Positions 40,871 through 51,375 of a DNA stretch of 64,000 nt are shown here, in pieces (positions within the stretch are counted from its first letter, which is position 1; each line of letters opens with the position of its first letter). The position numbers and the translations under genes were made by a program. The notes under the pieces are model-generated. The model saw only the letters and a program-made list of their open reading frames with translations. It ran no database searches and was not told where the DNA came from. This DNA is from Chondrinema litorale (GTDB lineage Bacteria; Bacteroidota; Bacteroidia; Cytophagales; Flammeovirgaceae). The DNA is taken from contig NZ_CP111043.1 of assembly GCF_026250525.1 (NCBI RefSeq), positions 1,353,421 through 1,417,420 of the forward strand, in the 5' to 3' direction.

Positions 40871-42619
40871 ATGAAACCACAGATTAACAAACTAATAATA
40901 AACCAAATATACCTTCCCTTTACATTGCTACTATTATTAGCTAATTATATGGGAAGTGCACAGGATAATGAAATTACCCTTCCAGAAAAACCTGTTTCAG
41001 CAAAAAATTTATTCCTCAAATTCGACTCCTGCATTCAAGTAAATGATATTGTAAACGCCGTACTTTATGCTGATACTGCCTGCCAGTTATACGAATCGTA
41101 CTGGACGAAAAAAGATATACCTCTTGCCAATGTTTATAGAAAATCTGCCGAATTATTTTCATCTAAACAACAACTTGATGAAGCTTCTCAATATGCAAAA
41201 AAAGCTATAGAAGTATTACAACATCATTTTCCTAAAACACTTCCAGAAATTGGAGAGCTGTATGTCTCTTTAGGAAATATAGCTCAATATAGGTCTTTAC
41301 CTAATCAAGCAATTCGTTATTTCCAGCAAGCTTTAGATTTATGGTCACAGTTACCACCCGAAATGCTTACGGAAAGTTATCTAGTACTCTATATCGAAAT
41401 TGGAAAGATATATTATCAAATGCGAGAGTTTGATGCAGCGATTGCATACTACGAACAAGCTAGAAAATTCATTACCAAGCAACTTGGCAATGAAGACAAC
41501 TATAATATAGCAACCCTCTACACACAAATAGGAATAGCTTATGCAGAAACCGATTCTGTAGATAAAGCTCTTTTTTATCTTGAACAAGGAAGTAAAATAA
41601 CGGAAAGGCTTTTTAACCAAAAAATTGAAGATAATGCGATTATCTATTCGCATATTTCTATGGTACATTTTAAAAATAGAAATTACGATAGCGCCATAGT
41701 TTATGCTAATAAAACTATTGATGTTTATGAATCTCTGCCGGAAGATCATCATGAAGAACTAAAAGAATTTAAATTACTAATGGCTAGAATCTATTTCTGG
41801 ACAGAAGCCTATGAAACCTCAGCTTATTGGTATAATTCCTATTTAGAAGAATCGGCCAAAGAAGAGATTACAACAAAAGATTTAGCTCATTTATACTTAC
41901 AAACAGGTGGTACATTTGCTGGTAAAATGAGTATGCATCATGCCATTACTTTTTACGAAAAAGGATTGGAATTATACGAATTAGCAAATGATCATGATCC
42001 ACTTACATTGGCTTCATTATTTACTTCAATAAGCAACATTTATAATGAACTCCATTATTACGACAAAGCCCTTATCCTGCAAAAACAAGCAGCTCATTTT
42101 TATAATTCGGGAGATTCGGTAGAAAATGATACTAAAATAAATGCTTATCTAAATGTTGCTAACACCTTAGAGCTTACTAAAGAATACAAAGAAGAAATTG
42201 ATTGGCTAAATAAAGCCCTTGAAAAAACTGAAAGGACTAATAACTTAAAAGCTTTAATTTGGAATAAGCTTGCCTTTGCCAATTACCAAATTAATAAGCT
42301 CGAAGAAGCGCTTAATTATGCTTTACTCGAAAGTAGTTTTTATATAGATGTTTACGAAGGAATACATATAAATACAGCAAGTGCCTATTTACTTCTTGGA
42401 AACATCTATACTAAGATAAAAAATCAAGATGAAGCCTACAAAGCCTACAATAAAGCGCTACATTTTGATACTGGTATTTTTGATCAAATTACCCAAGTGG
42501 CACTAGATGCCAATCGCTTTTTGTCTTACTTATATAGAATTAAGGGGAATAATAATAAAGCCGACCAGCATGCAGTGTTAGCCATGAAAATTCAGCAAGG
42601 CATGAGTAGTACAAAATAA
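40871..42619 (+). CDS. Secreted tetratricopeptide-repeat protein
   Basis: 582 residues. Signal peptide at residues 1-30 (the sequence LLLLANYMGSAQ), then about ten TPR units across the whole mature chain, for example LGNIAQYRSLPNQAIRYFQQALDLW, IGKIYYQMREFDAAIAYYEQARKF and LLLGNIYTKIKNQDEAYKAYNKALHF. The enzyme or kinase domain sometimes fused to such repeats in Bacteroidota is absent. A periplasmic scaffold is most likely; partner unknown. 47 bases after the winged-helix gene, so possibly one transcript. Confidence 0.8.
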   Translation: MKPQINKLIINQIYLPFTLLLLLANYMGSAQDNEITLPEKPVSAKNLFLKFDSCIQVNDIVNAVLYADTACQLYESYWTKKDIPLANVYRKSAELFSSKQQLDEASQYAKKAIEVLQHHFPKTLPEIGELYVSLGNIAQYRSLPNQAIRYFQQALDLWSQLPPEMLTESYLVLYIEIGKIYYQMREFDAAIAYYEQARKFITKQLGNEDNYNIATLYTQIGIAYAETDSVDKALFYLEQGSKITERLFNQKIEDNAIIYSHISMVHFKNRNYDSAIVYANKTIDVYESLPEDHHEELKEFKLLMARIYFWTEAYETSAYWYNSYLEESAKEEITTKDLAHLYLQTGGTFAGKMSMHHAITFYEKGLELYELANDHDPLTLASLFTSISNIYNELHYYDKALILQKQAAHFYNSGDSVENDTKINAYLNVANTLELTKEYKEEIDWLNKALEKTERTNNLKALIWNKLAFANYQINKLEEALNYALLESSFYIDVYEGIHINTASAYLLLGNIYTKIKNQDEAYKAYNKALHFDTGIFDQITQVALDANRFLSYLYRIKGNNNKADQHAVLAMKIQQGMSSTK

Positions 42620-42816
42620 GAAAAATCAAAAAATACCTAAATAAAGTTAAATATTCGCAAATTTCATTTTCATTCAATAATTTGCACCTGATATTAGGAT
42701 TTTAAGCCTTTAAACAAGTTATCTTACCTGCACTCACATAATTGCAGGGCTTACTGAGGTAATTAAGTAAATTCACAAACAAAAAGTGTTAAACTGTTTA
42801 TAACTGAAATTAGCTT

Positions 42817-45693
42817 ATGAAGTTTCTAAAGCCATTTAATTTCGCCGTCCTAGGAGTATTGCTATCCACACAACTCTGGGCACAAACAAAGTTAATCGAA
42901 AAGGTTACAAAGAAAGGAGATGAAATTGTAATTCCTTACGAGAAATACGAACTTGAAAATGGGCTCACCCTTATCATTCACGAAGATCACTCAGACCCAT
43001 TAGTTCATGTTGATGTTACTTACCATGTAGGATCGGCAAGAGAAGAATTGAAGAAATCAGGTTTTGCTCACTTCTTTGAGCATATGATGTTCCAAGGCTC
43101 AGATAACGTGGCCGACGAAGAGCATTTTAAAATTGTTACAGAATCTGGAGGTACCTTGAACGGATCGACAAGTAAAGACCGTACAAACTATTACGAAACT
43201 GTGCCAAGCAACCAGTTAGAAACAATGCTATGGTTAGAGTCTGACCGTATGGGATTTTTTCTTGACGCTGTAACTCAGAAAAAATTTGAAGTACAGAGAG
43301 CTACCGTAAAAAATGAAAAACAACAAAACTACGATAACAGACCTTATGGTAGATGGTCAGAAATAACTGCTAGTGCTTTATACCCTTATGGACACCCTTA
43401 CTCTTGGTTAACCATTGGTGTATTAGAAGATTTAGATAGAGTAGATGTTACCGACCTAAAAAAATTCTTTATGCGTTGGTATGGGCCAAATAATGCAACG
43501 CTTACTATTGGTGGTGATGTTGAAGTTGAAAATGTAATTAAACTAGCAGAAAAATACTTCGGAGAAATACCGAGAGGTCCAGAAGTAGAAGACATGGATC
43601 TTGATTTACCTACATTGGATAAAGATAGATATGTATCTTACGTGGATAATAACATTCGTTTTCCAGCGATCATGTTCACATTCCCAACAATACCAAGATT
43701 CCACGAAGACGAGCCTGCATTAGACTGCTTAGCTGAAATTATCGGAACAGGTCGCAGCTCTTACTTCTATCAAAAGTTTGTAAAAACTCAACAGGCTATC
43801 CAGGCAAGTATTTTTCATAGCACCAATGAACTTTCTGGAGAATTTACCATGTTTGTTTTACCATTCCCAGGTAAATCACTTAGCGAGTTTGAACAACAAA
43901 TGCGTGATGCATTAGTAGAGTTCGAGCAAAATGGTGTAAAAGACGAAGACATTATAAAATTCAAAAGCCGTTACGAATCAAGAACAATAAACGGTTTGGC
44001 CACAGTAAGTGGTAAAGTTTCTCAACTGGCTGCTTATGAGTATATGACGGACAATCCGAACTTCCAACAAGAAGAGTTAAGTCGTTACATGAATGTGACC
44101 AAAGAAGATGTAATTAGAGTTTATAACAAATACATCAAAGGTAAAAATGCAGTAATTGCGTCTGTAATTGCTAGTGAAGATCAAGAACCTGCTAAAGCAG
44201 ATAACTTTACTCCTCAAACCGAAGGTGAAAATCCATTCCCAACAACTGATTACAGTGGTTTAACTTACACTAAACCTGAAAGTTCTTTCGACAGAAGTAA
44301 ACAACCAGTTGCTGGAAAAGCACCTCTTGTAAATGTGCCAAAAGTTTGGAAAGAAGATTTTAGCAATGGCATTAAAGTAATTGGAACTCAATCTACTGAG
44401 ATACCGACTGTAGCTTTACAACTTTCTATTAATGGTGGTCATAGATTTGATGCAGCAATGCCAGAAAAATCAGGGCTTGCTTCTCTTACTGCTTCTATGC
44501 TCAACGAGGCTACTGAAAACTTTACTACAGAAGAAATTGCAGAAGAACTAGAGAAACTTGGTAGCAGCATCAGTATTTATGCTGGCGACGATTATACAAT
44601 GATTAGCTTAAGAGCTCTTTCAAAAAACCTAAAACCTACTTTAGAATTGATGGAAGAAAAACTCTTCAAACCAAAATTTGCCGAAGAGGATTTTGAGCGC
44701 TTGAAAAAACAGCAATTAGAAGGAATTATGTCTTCTCAAAAAGACCCATCTTCTATTGCAAGTCAGGTTTATAGCAGATTGCTTTACGGCGATGAACACA
44801 TTTTCTCAGTGCCATCTTCTGGTATCGAAGAATCTGTACAAGCAGTCACAATTGATGATGTAAAAAGCTTCTACGGAGAATATTACTCTCCATCAATATC
44901 TGAATTAGTAATCGTTGGTAGCCTTTCAAAAAAAGAAATTTTACCAATGTTAGATTTCTTAAAAAACTGGAAGGCAAAAGATGTAACTATTCCTGAATTG
45001 CCAACACCTCAAACAGTTGATAAAACCAAAATTTATTTAGTAGATAAAGAGCAAGCTCCTCAATCTCAAATAAGAATTGGTTACATGACAGACATGCCTT
45101 ACGACGCAACTGGAGATTATTTCAAATCTTATTTAATGAACTATCCGCTTGGTGGTGCATTTAACAGCCGCATCAACCTCAACCTCCGTGAAGATAAAGG
45201 TTGGACATATGGTGCTCGTACATATTTTAGTGGTGATGATAATGTAGGACCGTTTACAGCAAGTGCTGGTATTAAAGCTGTAGCATCTGATAGTGCAGTA
45301 TATGAATTTATGAATGAGATTAAAATGTATGCTGATGATGGTATTACAGAAGACGAACTAGATTTTATGAAAAAATCTATTGGACAGAGAGATGCGCGTG
45401 ATTACGAAGCGCCTTACCAAAAAGCCAGTTTCTTAAGAAGAATTGTTCATTATGGTTTAGACGAAGATTATGTAAAAGAACAAAACAAAATATTACAGTC
45501 TATGACTAAAGAAGAGATTAATAAATTGGCTAAAAAGAATCTTCCATACGAAAAAATGAATATTCTAGTAGTTGGTGATAAAGCATCTTTAAAACCAAAA
45601 CTAGCTCGCTTAGGCTACGAAATAGTAGAGTTAGATGCAAAAGGTGATGTAGTTAAAGATGAAAGTCAAATAAATGATGAAGGAGGTAAATAA
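42817..45693 (+). CDS. M16 family zinc protease, secreted
   Basis: 958 residues. Signal peptide (residues 1-22, cut after WAQ). Two M16 pairs are fused: the first has the inverted zinc motif HFFEH (His85, Glu88, His89) and the third-ligand Glu in the ATVKNEK region; the second half (about 490-930) keeps the fold without the motif, as in PqqL-type peptidases. It degrades peptides in the periplasm. The gene has a 197-base leader with an inverted repeat at 42727-42748. It is monocistronic and followed by a strong terminator. Confidence 0.92.
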   Translation: MKFLKPFNFAVLGVLLSTQLWAQTKLIEKVTKKGDEIVIPYEKYELENGLTLIIHEDHSDPLVHVDVTYHVGSAREELKKSGFAHFFEHMMFQGSDNVADEEHFKIVTESGGTLNGSTSKDRTNYYETVPSNQLETMLWLESDRMGFFLDAVTQKKFEVQRATVKNEKQQNYDNRPYGRWSEITASALYPYGHPYSWLTIGVLEDLDRVDVTDLKKFFMRWYGPNNATLTIGGDVEVENVIKLAEKYFGEIPRGPEVEDMDLDLPTLDKDRYVSYVDNNIRFPAIMFTFPTIPRFHEDEPALDCLAEIIGTGRSSYFYQKFVKTQQAIQASIFHSTNELSGEFTMFVLPFPGKSLSEFEQQMRDALVEFEQNGVKDEDIIKFKSRYESRTINGLATVSGKVSQLAAYEYMTDNPNFQQEELSRYMNVTKEDVIRVYNKYIKGKNAVIASVIASEDQEPAKADNFTPQTEGENPFPTTDYSGLTYTKPESSFDRSKQPVAGKAPLVNVPKVWKEDFSNGIKVIGTQSTEIPTVALQLSINGGHRFDAAMPEKSGLASLTASMLNEATENFTTEEIAEELEKLGSSISIYAGDDYTMISLRALSKNLKPTLELMEEKLFKPKFAEEDFERLKKQQLEGIMSSQKDPSSIASQVYSRLLYGDEHIFSVPSSGIEESVQAVTIDDVKSFYGEYYSPSISELVIVGSLSKKEILPMLDFLKNWKAKDVTIPELPTPQTVDKTKIYLVDKEQAPQSQIRIGYMTDMPYDATGDYFKSYLMNYPLGGAFNSRINLNLREDKGWTYGARTYFSGDDNVGPFTASAGIKAVASDSAVYEFMNEIKMYADDGITEDELDFMKKSIGQRDARDYEAPYQKASFLRRIVHYGLDEDYVKEQNKILQSMTKEEINKLAKKNLPYEKMNILVVGDKASLKPKLARLGYEIVELDAKGDVVKDESQINDEGGK

Positions 45694-45720
45694 TCTCTTC
45701 AACCATTTTTAATATAAAAC

Positions 45721-45748
45721 AAAAGAGGCACTGGAAAGTGCCTCTTTT
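45721..45748. terminator. Bidirectional terminator
   Basis: AAAAGAGGCACT (45721-45732) pairs perfectly with AGTGCCTCTTTT (45737-45748) around GGAA; it serves two convergent genes. Confidence 0.85.
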
Positions 45749-45751
45749 GTT

Positions 45752-47092
45752 TTAGTTATCATTGTATTCCATAGCCAGACGAAAACCAATATCAAAATAC
45801 CTAGCCTTGGGAAAAAGCTTATAACGAATAGCTATTCGAGTGAGATTTTTAAAATCGTACCAAGAACTACCTCGAAGTACTTTACACTTGCCCGTTTGTG
45901 GACCTTGGGGATTTAACTTTGGACTATGTGTGTAATAGGCAGCATCGTACCAATCGTTACACCATTCCCACACATTGCCACACATATCATATATACCTAA
46001 CTCATTGGGTAACTTACTCCCAACTGAATGGGATTTCTTAAAAGCATTATTTCCATACCATGCGACTTTTTCTAAATCATTATCTCCTGCAAATCTATTT
46101 TCTTGAGAAAATTTGCCACCTCTAGCAGCAAACTCCCACTCCGCTTCGGTGGGTAGTCTAAATGTATATTTTCCCTTTTGATTAAGTTCTTCAATAAATT
46201 TGATGCTATCAAACCAGCAAATATTTTCTACTGGATTATATACTGAGTCTTTAAAATACGAAGGGTTTTTACCCATTACATTTTGCCATTGCTCTTGAGT
46301 TATCAGAAACTTTCCAATAAAGTAAGAATCTAAATTCACTTTATGTAAAGGTTTAGCATCAATCATATCTTCGTCTCTACCATCACGATCAGGTTTATAG
46401 CCCATAAAAAAAGATCCTCCTTCTACCAAAACCATTTCTATGCCCTCAATCAACTTAGTTTGAATCTTATTTTGCTTTGCACTATCTCCAACTAAAACAC
46501 TTGTTGATGACTCACTTTCAGCTTTAATCTGATTTAAAATGGTATTTATCAAAGTTTCGAAACCCTCACTTTGGTGAAATTCTGTGGTGAAGGTATTCAT
46601 GTTGGATAGAATATCTAACAACTGATCAAGTGTACTTCGAATTTGTACATATAAATCTAAATCGCGATGAACTCTAGTAAGATTGCTTACTCTTTTACTA
46701 ACCTTAATTCTCTCTTCAAGTTTTTCTATTTTATCATCCCAGTATTCAGTATAGTCAATAATATCTTCCGCTTCATAAATTTTAGCATCATTTAATACCA
46801 ATGGAAAAATCCGATTATAAAAATCTCCATTCTTATGTATTTCCAATAATTCAAACATACAGTTTTTAGACTTGAGGTATTTGTCTGAGATAATTGCAAT
46901 CACAAAATTACCTCGCCCTATTTGCTGCATAAACTCTTTTATAAGTCCTTTAAAGCCCAATCCATTAGTCTTGTCTCGAACTAAATTGACTGACTTACCA
47001 TGAAAAAAATTCTCTAACTGATTTACTAATTTTTCACTTTCACCACCCCAGGCATATGAAGTAAATATTCTTGCATTCTTTATTTTGCTCAT
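45752..47092 (-). CDS. TIR/SEFIR domain fused to a formylglycine-enzyme-like C-type-lectin domain
   Basis: 446 residues. Residues 1-150 are a TIR or SEFIR domain: ARIFTSYAWGGESE, a helix with QIGRGNFVIAIISDKYL, then NCMFELLEIHK, where Glu81 sits in the C-x-x-E-L motif that holds the catalytic Glu of NADase TIRs. Residues about 215-442 are a SUMF1/EgtB/PvdO-type domain (LVEGGSFFMGY, RLPTEAEWEFAARGG, GNVWEWCNDW, LRGSSW, IGFRLA). The formylglycine-forming Cys pair is not visible, so this part is likely a binding domain. A TIR effector with such a domain suggests an immune or signalling role. No signal peptide. Single gene. Confidence 0.8.
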   Translation of the reverse strand: MSKIKNARIFTSYAWGGESEKLVNQLENFFHGKSVNLVRDKTNGLGFKGLIKEFMQQIGRGNFVIAIISDKYLKSKNCMFELLEIHKNGDFYNRIFPLVLNDAKIYEAEDIIDYTEYWDDKIEKLEERIKVSKRVSNLTRVHRDLDLYVQIRSTLDQLLDILSNMNTFTTEFHQSEGFETLINTILNQIKAESESSTSVLVGDSAKQNKIQTKLIEGIEMVLVEGGSFFMGYKPDRDGRDEDMIDAKPLHKVNLDSYFIGKFLITQEQWQNVMGKNPSYFKDSVYNPVENICWFDSIKFIEELNQKGKYTFRLPTEAEWEFAARGGKFSQENRFAGDNDLEKVAWYGNNAFKKSHSVGSKLPNELGIYDMCGNVWEWCNDWYDAAYYTHSPKLNPQGPQTGKCKVLRGSSWYDFKNLTRIAIRYKLFPKARYFDIGFRLAMEYNDN

Positions 47093-47171
47093 TTAATTAA
47101 CATTTTTGGTAATAAAATTAGCAAAAATGTTAGCAATTGCCAAAAATATAGGATTTTACTGTTTAGAAATA

Positions 47172-50100
47172 TTACAAATCTCCCCTTATGTTAAATTGTA
47201 CCCAGTCGACAAGAAAAAGAGTTTTGTGCTTTTCTTCAGGATGTGTAAAAGTAAAATAGAGATTATGCACGCCATTGGTTGGGTTTACAGGGGCAGTAAA
47301 GTCACGAAATTCGCCATTATGATCTTCTAATCCCATTGTCATAATACTAATCATTTCTCCATCTGGTGCATCCTGATAAACTGAAATAGTAGCTCCAGCC
47401 ATTTGGTTTGAGATATGATAAGTAATTGAGCCAATATCTTTCAAATCAATATTTTTTAAGACAAAATATGATTGATCCTTTATATCGCTTACATAAGAAA
47501 ATGTACCATCATTTGATCTTTTTCTACTTACATGTTTATAAACTTCATATGACTCCGCCTCTACTTTTGGTACTTTTAAAATCAATAATTTATTTGTAGA
47601 CAAAGGAGAAATATTATTAGTACCATGATCTGTATATGACACAGAAAAAACATAAACTCCTTCTTCTTTTTCTAAATGTTTATCAAGCAGGACACTTCCC
47701 TGTAATGGCAATTGAGAAATATTATTTTCTAAAGATAAAATATACTCAACCATTGCAGTTGTTTCTTCAACTGAGTGCTGAGGATGCGCATTCATTATGT
47801 TTTGCCCCCAATTTCCTTTTCCACCAAGTATAACTTTTTGGGTTAGTTCATTTATGGTTTTATCATTTACACGGTACCTTTCGGAAATGTCTTTATAGCT
47901 AGGTCCGATAGAAGGCTCATTTATGGAATGACAAGAAGCGCAATCACTTTTGTCTATCAAAGTTTTCCCTTTTAAATAAGGTAAGACCTCTAAACTATTC
48001 GAAGACAAAAGTGCTAAATCTTTTCTACTAGGTAAATATTCAAAAGCCACTTTAATTTTATCCCGATCAATCTCAGCATCTTCTTTATCTGTTACTGAGA
48101 TTTTATAACTGATATCGATACTATCGTAATAGTAGCTACTATTTCCACTTATTTCAATGTTGATTTTAGGAGGCTCATTACCGACTTTAATAGTTGTAAA
48201 GGCTTCAGTACTTTTTCCCTTATCATCTTTCGCAATCAACTTTACTGTATAGATTCCTTCTTTTTTAAACTTAAAATCAACTTCGTTACCTTTCTCTTTA
48301 TCGTTCGTTTCTTCTACTACCCACCTGTAAGATAATTCATCGTCTGGGTCAAAATCGTAAGAACCACCGGCAGAAAAATGAACAACTAAAGGAGCAGTAC
48401 CTGCTTTTACATCACTCTTAATGTTTGCTATAGGTGCTCTATTACCATCTATATATTCAATTTTTACAATTTTTGCATCATCGTTATTAGCCCCATATTC
48501 TAATAAATACATTGTCCCATCTGGACCAAATTCCAAATCAATTGGTTTAGAAAGAAGCATGTCTGAAAGAAAAGGCTCTATTTTTTCTACTTTATCATTT
48601 CCATCAAAACTTACTGTCATTATCCAATTTCTAGCTTGCTCATAAATAAACCATTTACCATCGTAGTACTTTGGAAACTTCTTTTTAGAATTTGGATACA
48701 TATCTGAATAATATACAGGACCTGCCATTGCCTTCTTTGCTCCCTTTCCTAAAATTGGCCACAAATCAGATTCTGAATAAGAATACCAAATTAAAGGAAC
48801 TTGAGCTTTGGGCAAAATCGCTTTCTCTGTATCATTTGGATGAATAATAGAATCTAAATTTTCGCCAAAAGTATTGGTCTCAAAATTTGGATATACTTTG
48901 TTATCAGCAATAAAATATGGCCATCCGTAATTACTCGACTCTTTGGCTCTATTAAACTCATCGTAACTTTGTGTCATTTCTAATTCCGGCCCGACATCTC
49001 CCCAATATAAACTCCCATTTTTCTGGTCAATAAAAATTCTAAAAGGGTTTCGAACTCCCATCACATAAATCTCAGGTTTTCCTTTAGAATCATCTTTAGG
49101 AAATAAATTTCCATCAGGAATACTGTATGTACCATCATCATTTACTTTAATTCTCAAAATTTTGCCTCGCAAATCATTTACATTAACAGAATAATTTAAT
49201 GAGTCAACAGTGCTTTTATTTGTCCTATCATCCAGTAACAACAATCCATCAGACTCAATTGAACTTGTGCCCTCAGCGGTAGAAAGGTAAAGCAAACCAT
49301 CTGGACCAAACTTTATCGAACCACCAGCATAACAACAGTTTTCCTTTTGTGTAGGTACTTCTAGTATTATTCTTTCAGTATCTTTCAAAAGACTATCAGC
49401 AGCCATAAAAAATCTGGATAAACGTTGCACTTGTTTGTCTCCCGAAACAGAATAGTAAAAATAAATCCATCCATTGTTTATAAAATTAGGATCAAGTTCT
49501 ACTCCTAGCAAACCAGCTGTATTATCACTACTGGGGTTAACTTCAAAAATTGTTAGCAATTTAGTTTTCCCTGTTTCAGGATTATGCAGTTTCACATTTC
49601 CTTCACTCTCAATAAAGATCACTTTACCATTCGGCATTATTGTAAGATCTATAGGTTTATTCACCTCAGCATCTAAAACTACTCTTACAAATCGATTTTC
49701 TTCAGGCATTCGTAAGGTATGTGCTAGATTATAATCTGGTAAAGGTTTTTCTACAATTCCCTCCCAAATCTTATTAATTGAACTACCTACAAGTGGGAAT
49801 AATTTAATATTACCTCCATCGAAATTTACTTGTATGTTTTTATCAAATTCACCAATAGAAGTTTTTACGGACCTAATAACAGATGGATTCTGAATATTGT
49901 CATTGATTTTAGAAGCTAATTTATCGTACCATGGCCACTGATATTTGGGATTAATATTCGTGCCGATAAGAATTAATTCTCCTGATGCCTGTACATATCT
50001 TTCTAAATGGTTTTGTTGCTTCGCATTTAGCTCTTTTCCATCAACTCCAACCAAAACCAAATATGGATAACTCTTTAAAGTATCTTCATGAATGTAACTT

Positions 50101-50267
50101 ATTGAAGTAGTTGTATCTAGCTCTATAGATTTGTCTTTAAGTGCAATTGATATTATTTCTTGTGCCTGAGAGCCTGTAGGATCAAACACGAGCAAAACCC
50201 TCTTGTTCTCATTGTTACAAGAAGTAAGCAAACAGGAAAGCAGAATGAAGAATATTAGTCTTCTCAT
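47172..50267 (-). CDS. Multidomain lipoprotein: ThuA-like, sorbosone-dehydrogenase propeller, PKD, cytochrome c, CBM-like
   Basis: 1031 residues. A lipoprotein signal (LLTSC, Cys17), a ThuA-like domain of reduced size (about 25-165), a glucose/sorbosone dehydrogenase propeller (about 190-650: RFVRVVLDAEVNKPIDLTIMP, LGVELDPNFINNGWIYFYYS, GVRNPFRIFIDQ), a PKD domain (about 655-745, AGGSYDFDPDD), one cytochrome c with CASCH (about 800-870) and a C-terminal carbohydrate-binding-like domain. This layout is common in Bacteroidota and Planctomycetes and is thought to oxidise sugars or glycosides at the outer membrane. It lies 21 bases after the serine protease stop. Confidence 0.85.
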   Translation of the reverse strand: MRRLIFFILLSCLLTSCNNENKRVLLVFDPTGSQAQEIISIALKDKSIELDTTTSISYIHEDTLKSYPYLVLVGVDGKELNAKQQNHLERYVQASGELILIGTNINPKYQWPWYDKLASKINDNIQNPSVIRSVKTSIGEFDKNIQVNFDGGNIKLFPLVGSSINKIWEGIVEKPLPDYNLAHTLRMPEENRFVRVVLDAEVNKPIDLTIMPNGKVIFIESEGNVKLHNPETGKTKLLTIFEVNPSSDNTAGLLGVELDPNFINNGWIYFYYSVSGDKQVQRLSRFFMAADSLLKDTERIILEVPTQKENCCYAGGSIKFGPDGLLYLSTAEGTSSIESDGLLLLDDRTNKSTVDSLNYSVNVNDLRGKILRIKVNDDGTYSIPDGNLFPKDDSKGKPEIYVMGVRNPFRIFIDQKNGSLYWGDVGPELEMTQSYDEFNRAKESSNYGWPYFIADNKVYPNFETNTFGENLDSIIHPNDTEKAILPKAQVPLIWYSYSESDLWPILGKGAKKAMAGPVYYSDMYPNSKKKFPKYYDGKWFIYEQARNWIMTVSFDGNDKVEKIEPFLSDMLLSKPIDLEFGPDGTMYLLEYGANNDDAKIVKIEYIDGNRAPIANIKSDVKAGTAPLVVHFSAGGSYDFDPDDELSYRWVVEETNDKEKGNEVDFKFKKEGIYTVKLIAKDDKGKSTEAFTTIKVGNEPPKINIEISGNSSYYYDSIDISYKISVTDKEDAEIDRDKIKVAFEYLPSRKDLALLSSNSLEVLPYLKGKTLIDKSDCASCHSINEPSIGPSYKDISERYRVNDKTINELTQKVILGGKGNWGQNIMNAHPQHSVEETTAMVEYILSLENNISQLPLQGSVLLDKHLEKEEGVYVFSVSYTDHGTNNISPLSTNKLLILKVPKVEAESYEVYKHVSRKRSNDGTFSYVSDIKDQSYFVLKNIDLKDIGSITYHISNQMAGATISVYQDAPDGEMISIMTMGLEDHNGEFRDFTAPVNPTNGVHNLYFTFTHPEEKHKTLFLVDWVQFNIRGDL

Positions 50268-50288
50268 TTACTATTCTTAGATAGTTTA

Positions 50289-51221
50289 TTAAAATGTTAT
50301 TTTTAAAGCTCCAAATACACGTTCAATACGGTTCGCTAATAGATAATTTTTGTTTCCAGAAAAAACTAATCCAACAGCACTATTATCAGAGACTAATAAA
50401 GCTCCACTGTCTCCCGGTTTGTTTGGCATTTCACACATTATCTGATCTGTAAATACCGCCATTTTTTTCCCAAACTTCACTTTACATGTAACTGCTGTTT
50501 GTATTATTTCACCTTCTGTAAAACCTGTAGCGTTTCCATACTTTCTTACTATTAAACCAGCAGTAGCAGGTTTAATAATATTAATTAAACCAATAGCAGG
50601 AATGTTTAAATTACCTTTCTCAATTGGTATTGCTAAAGCAGCATCTACATAGTTATAACATTCAGGTTCTCTTAGTTTGGTTGATGTATTTAAATGTAAT
50701 TTTAACTTATCCTTGATTTTACTTAATACTAAACGGTTGGTTTCAGTATGAACGTGGATAAAATCATATAAATAACCAGCACTTTCTCGATTATTCTTTC
50801 TCGATTTTTTAAAAACTATTTCATCACCTTGCTTTCCATTATTGCAATTTGCTAGTACATGATTATTAGAAAGGATATATTCAATACCATCTTTTTTAAC
50901 AAATGTTCCTAAAGTCCCGTTTCCACCATTAATATGTCCAATACCCGCACCACTTTGTAATGTATTATGAAGAATCTCAAACCTTGGACTTTCTTGTATT
51001 TTAATTGGAATACCTTCAAAAAACGCTGGAATAAACCCATCTAACAATAGCTTATTTTTAGTCTTTATATTATCAACTGAAAAGATAATTGAATTTGAAG
51101 ATCGTGCTAACTCAGAGTCTCTACTTTTTCCAACTCCTATAGAAATTATTTCAGGTATATGGAAAAACCTTTTCCTTAATCTGTTAATAGCATACTTTAT
51201 AAAGTCATGTTCAAATTCCAT
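50289..51221 (-). CDS. Trypsin-like serine protease, cytosolic (NAL1-like)
   Basis: 310 residues without a signal peptide. Triad: LSNNHVLA (His121), YNYVDAALAI (Asp193) and NKPGDSGALLV (Ser272). The N-terminal region (GVGKSRDSELARSSNSIIFSVDNIKTKNKL) and a glycine-rich GAGIGHINGGNGTLGTF resemble the NAL1-like bacterial group, where such proteases are found beside defence or stress genes. No fused domain. It is upstream of the large lipoprotein gene in the same direction, with a 21-base gap. Substrate unknown. Confidence 0.8.
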   Translation of the reverse strand: MEFEHDFIKYAINRLRKRFFHIPEIISIGVGKSRDSELARSSNSIIFSVDNIKTKNKLLLDGFIPAFFEGIPIKIQESPRFEILHNTLQSGAGIGHINGGNGTLGTFVKKDGIEYILSNNHVLANCNNGKQGDEIVFKKSRKNNRESAGYLYDFIHVHTETNRLVLSKIKDKLKLHLNTSTKLREPECYNYVDAALAIPIEKGNLNIPAIGLINIIKPATAGLIVRKYGNATGFTEGEIIQTAVTCKVKFGKKMAVFTDQIMCEMPNKPGDSGALLVSDNSAVGLVFSGNKNYLLANRIERVFGALKITF

Positions 51222-51375
51222 ATTTATGATTTGTGGTATATGATTTATTTTATTAAAAAATTAAACAAGTTGTAACAGCATTACACCCTGAATTTTGTAT
51301 AATTAATCCATATTTAATAGACCAATTCTTATTTTTTTAGATTCTCAACACTAAATCGGTAATCTGATCTAACCT

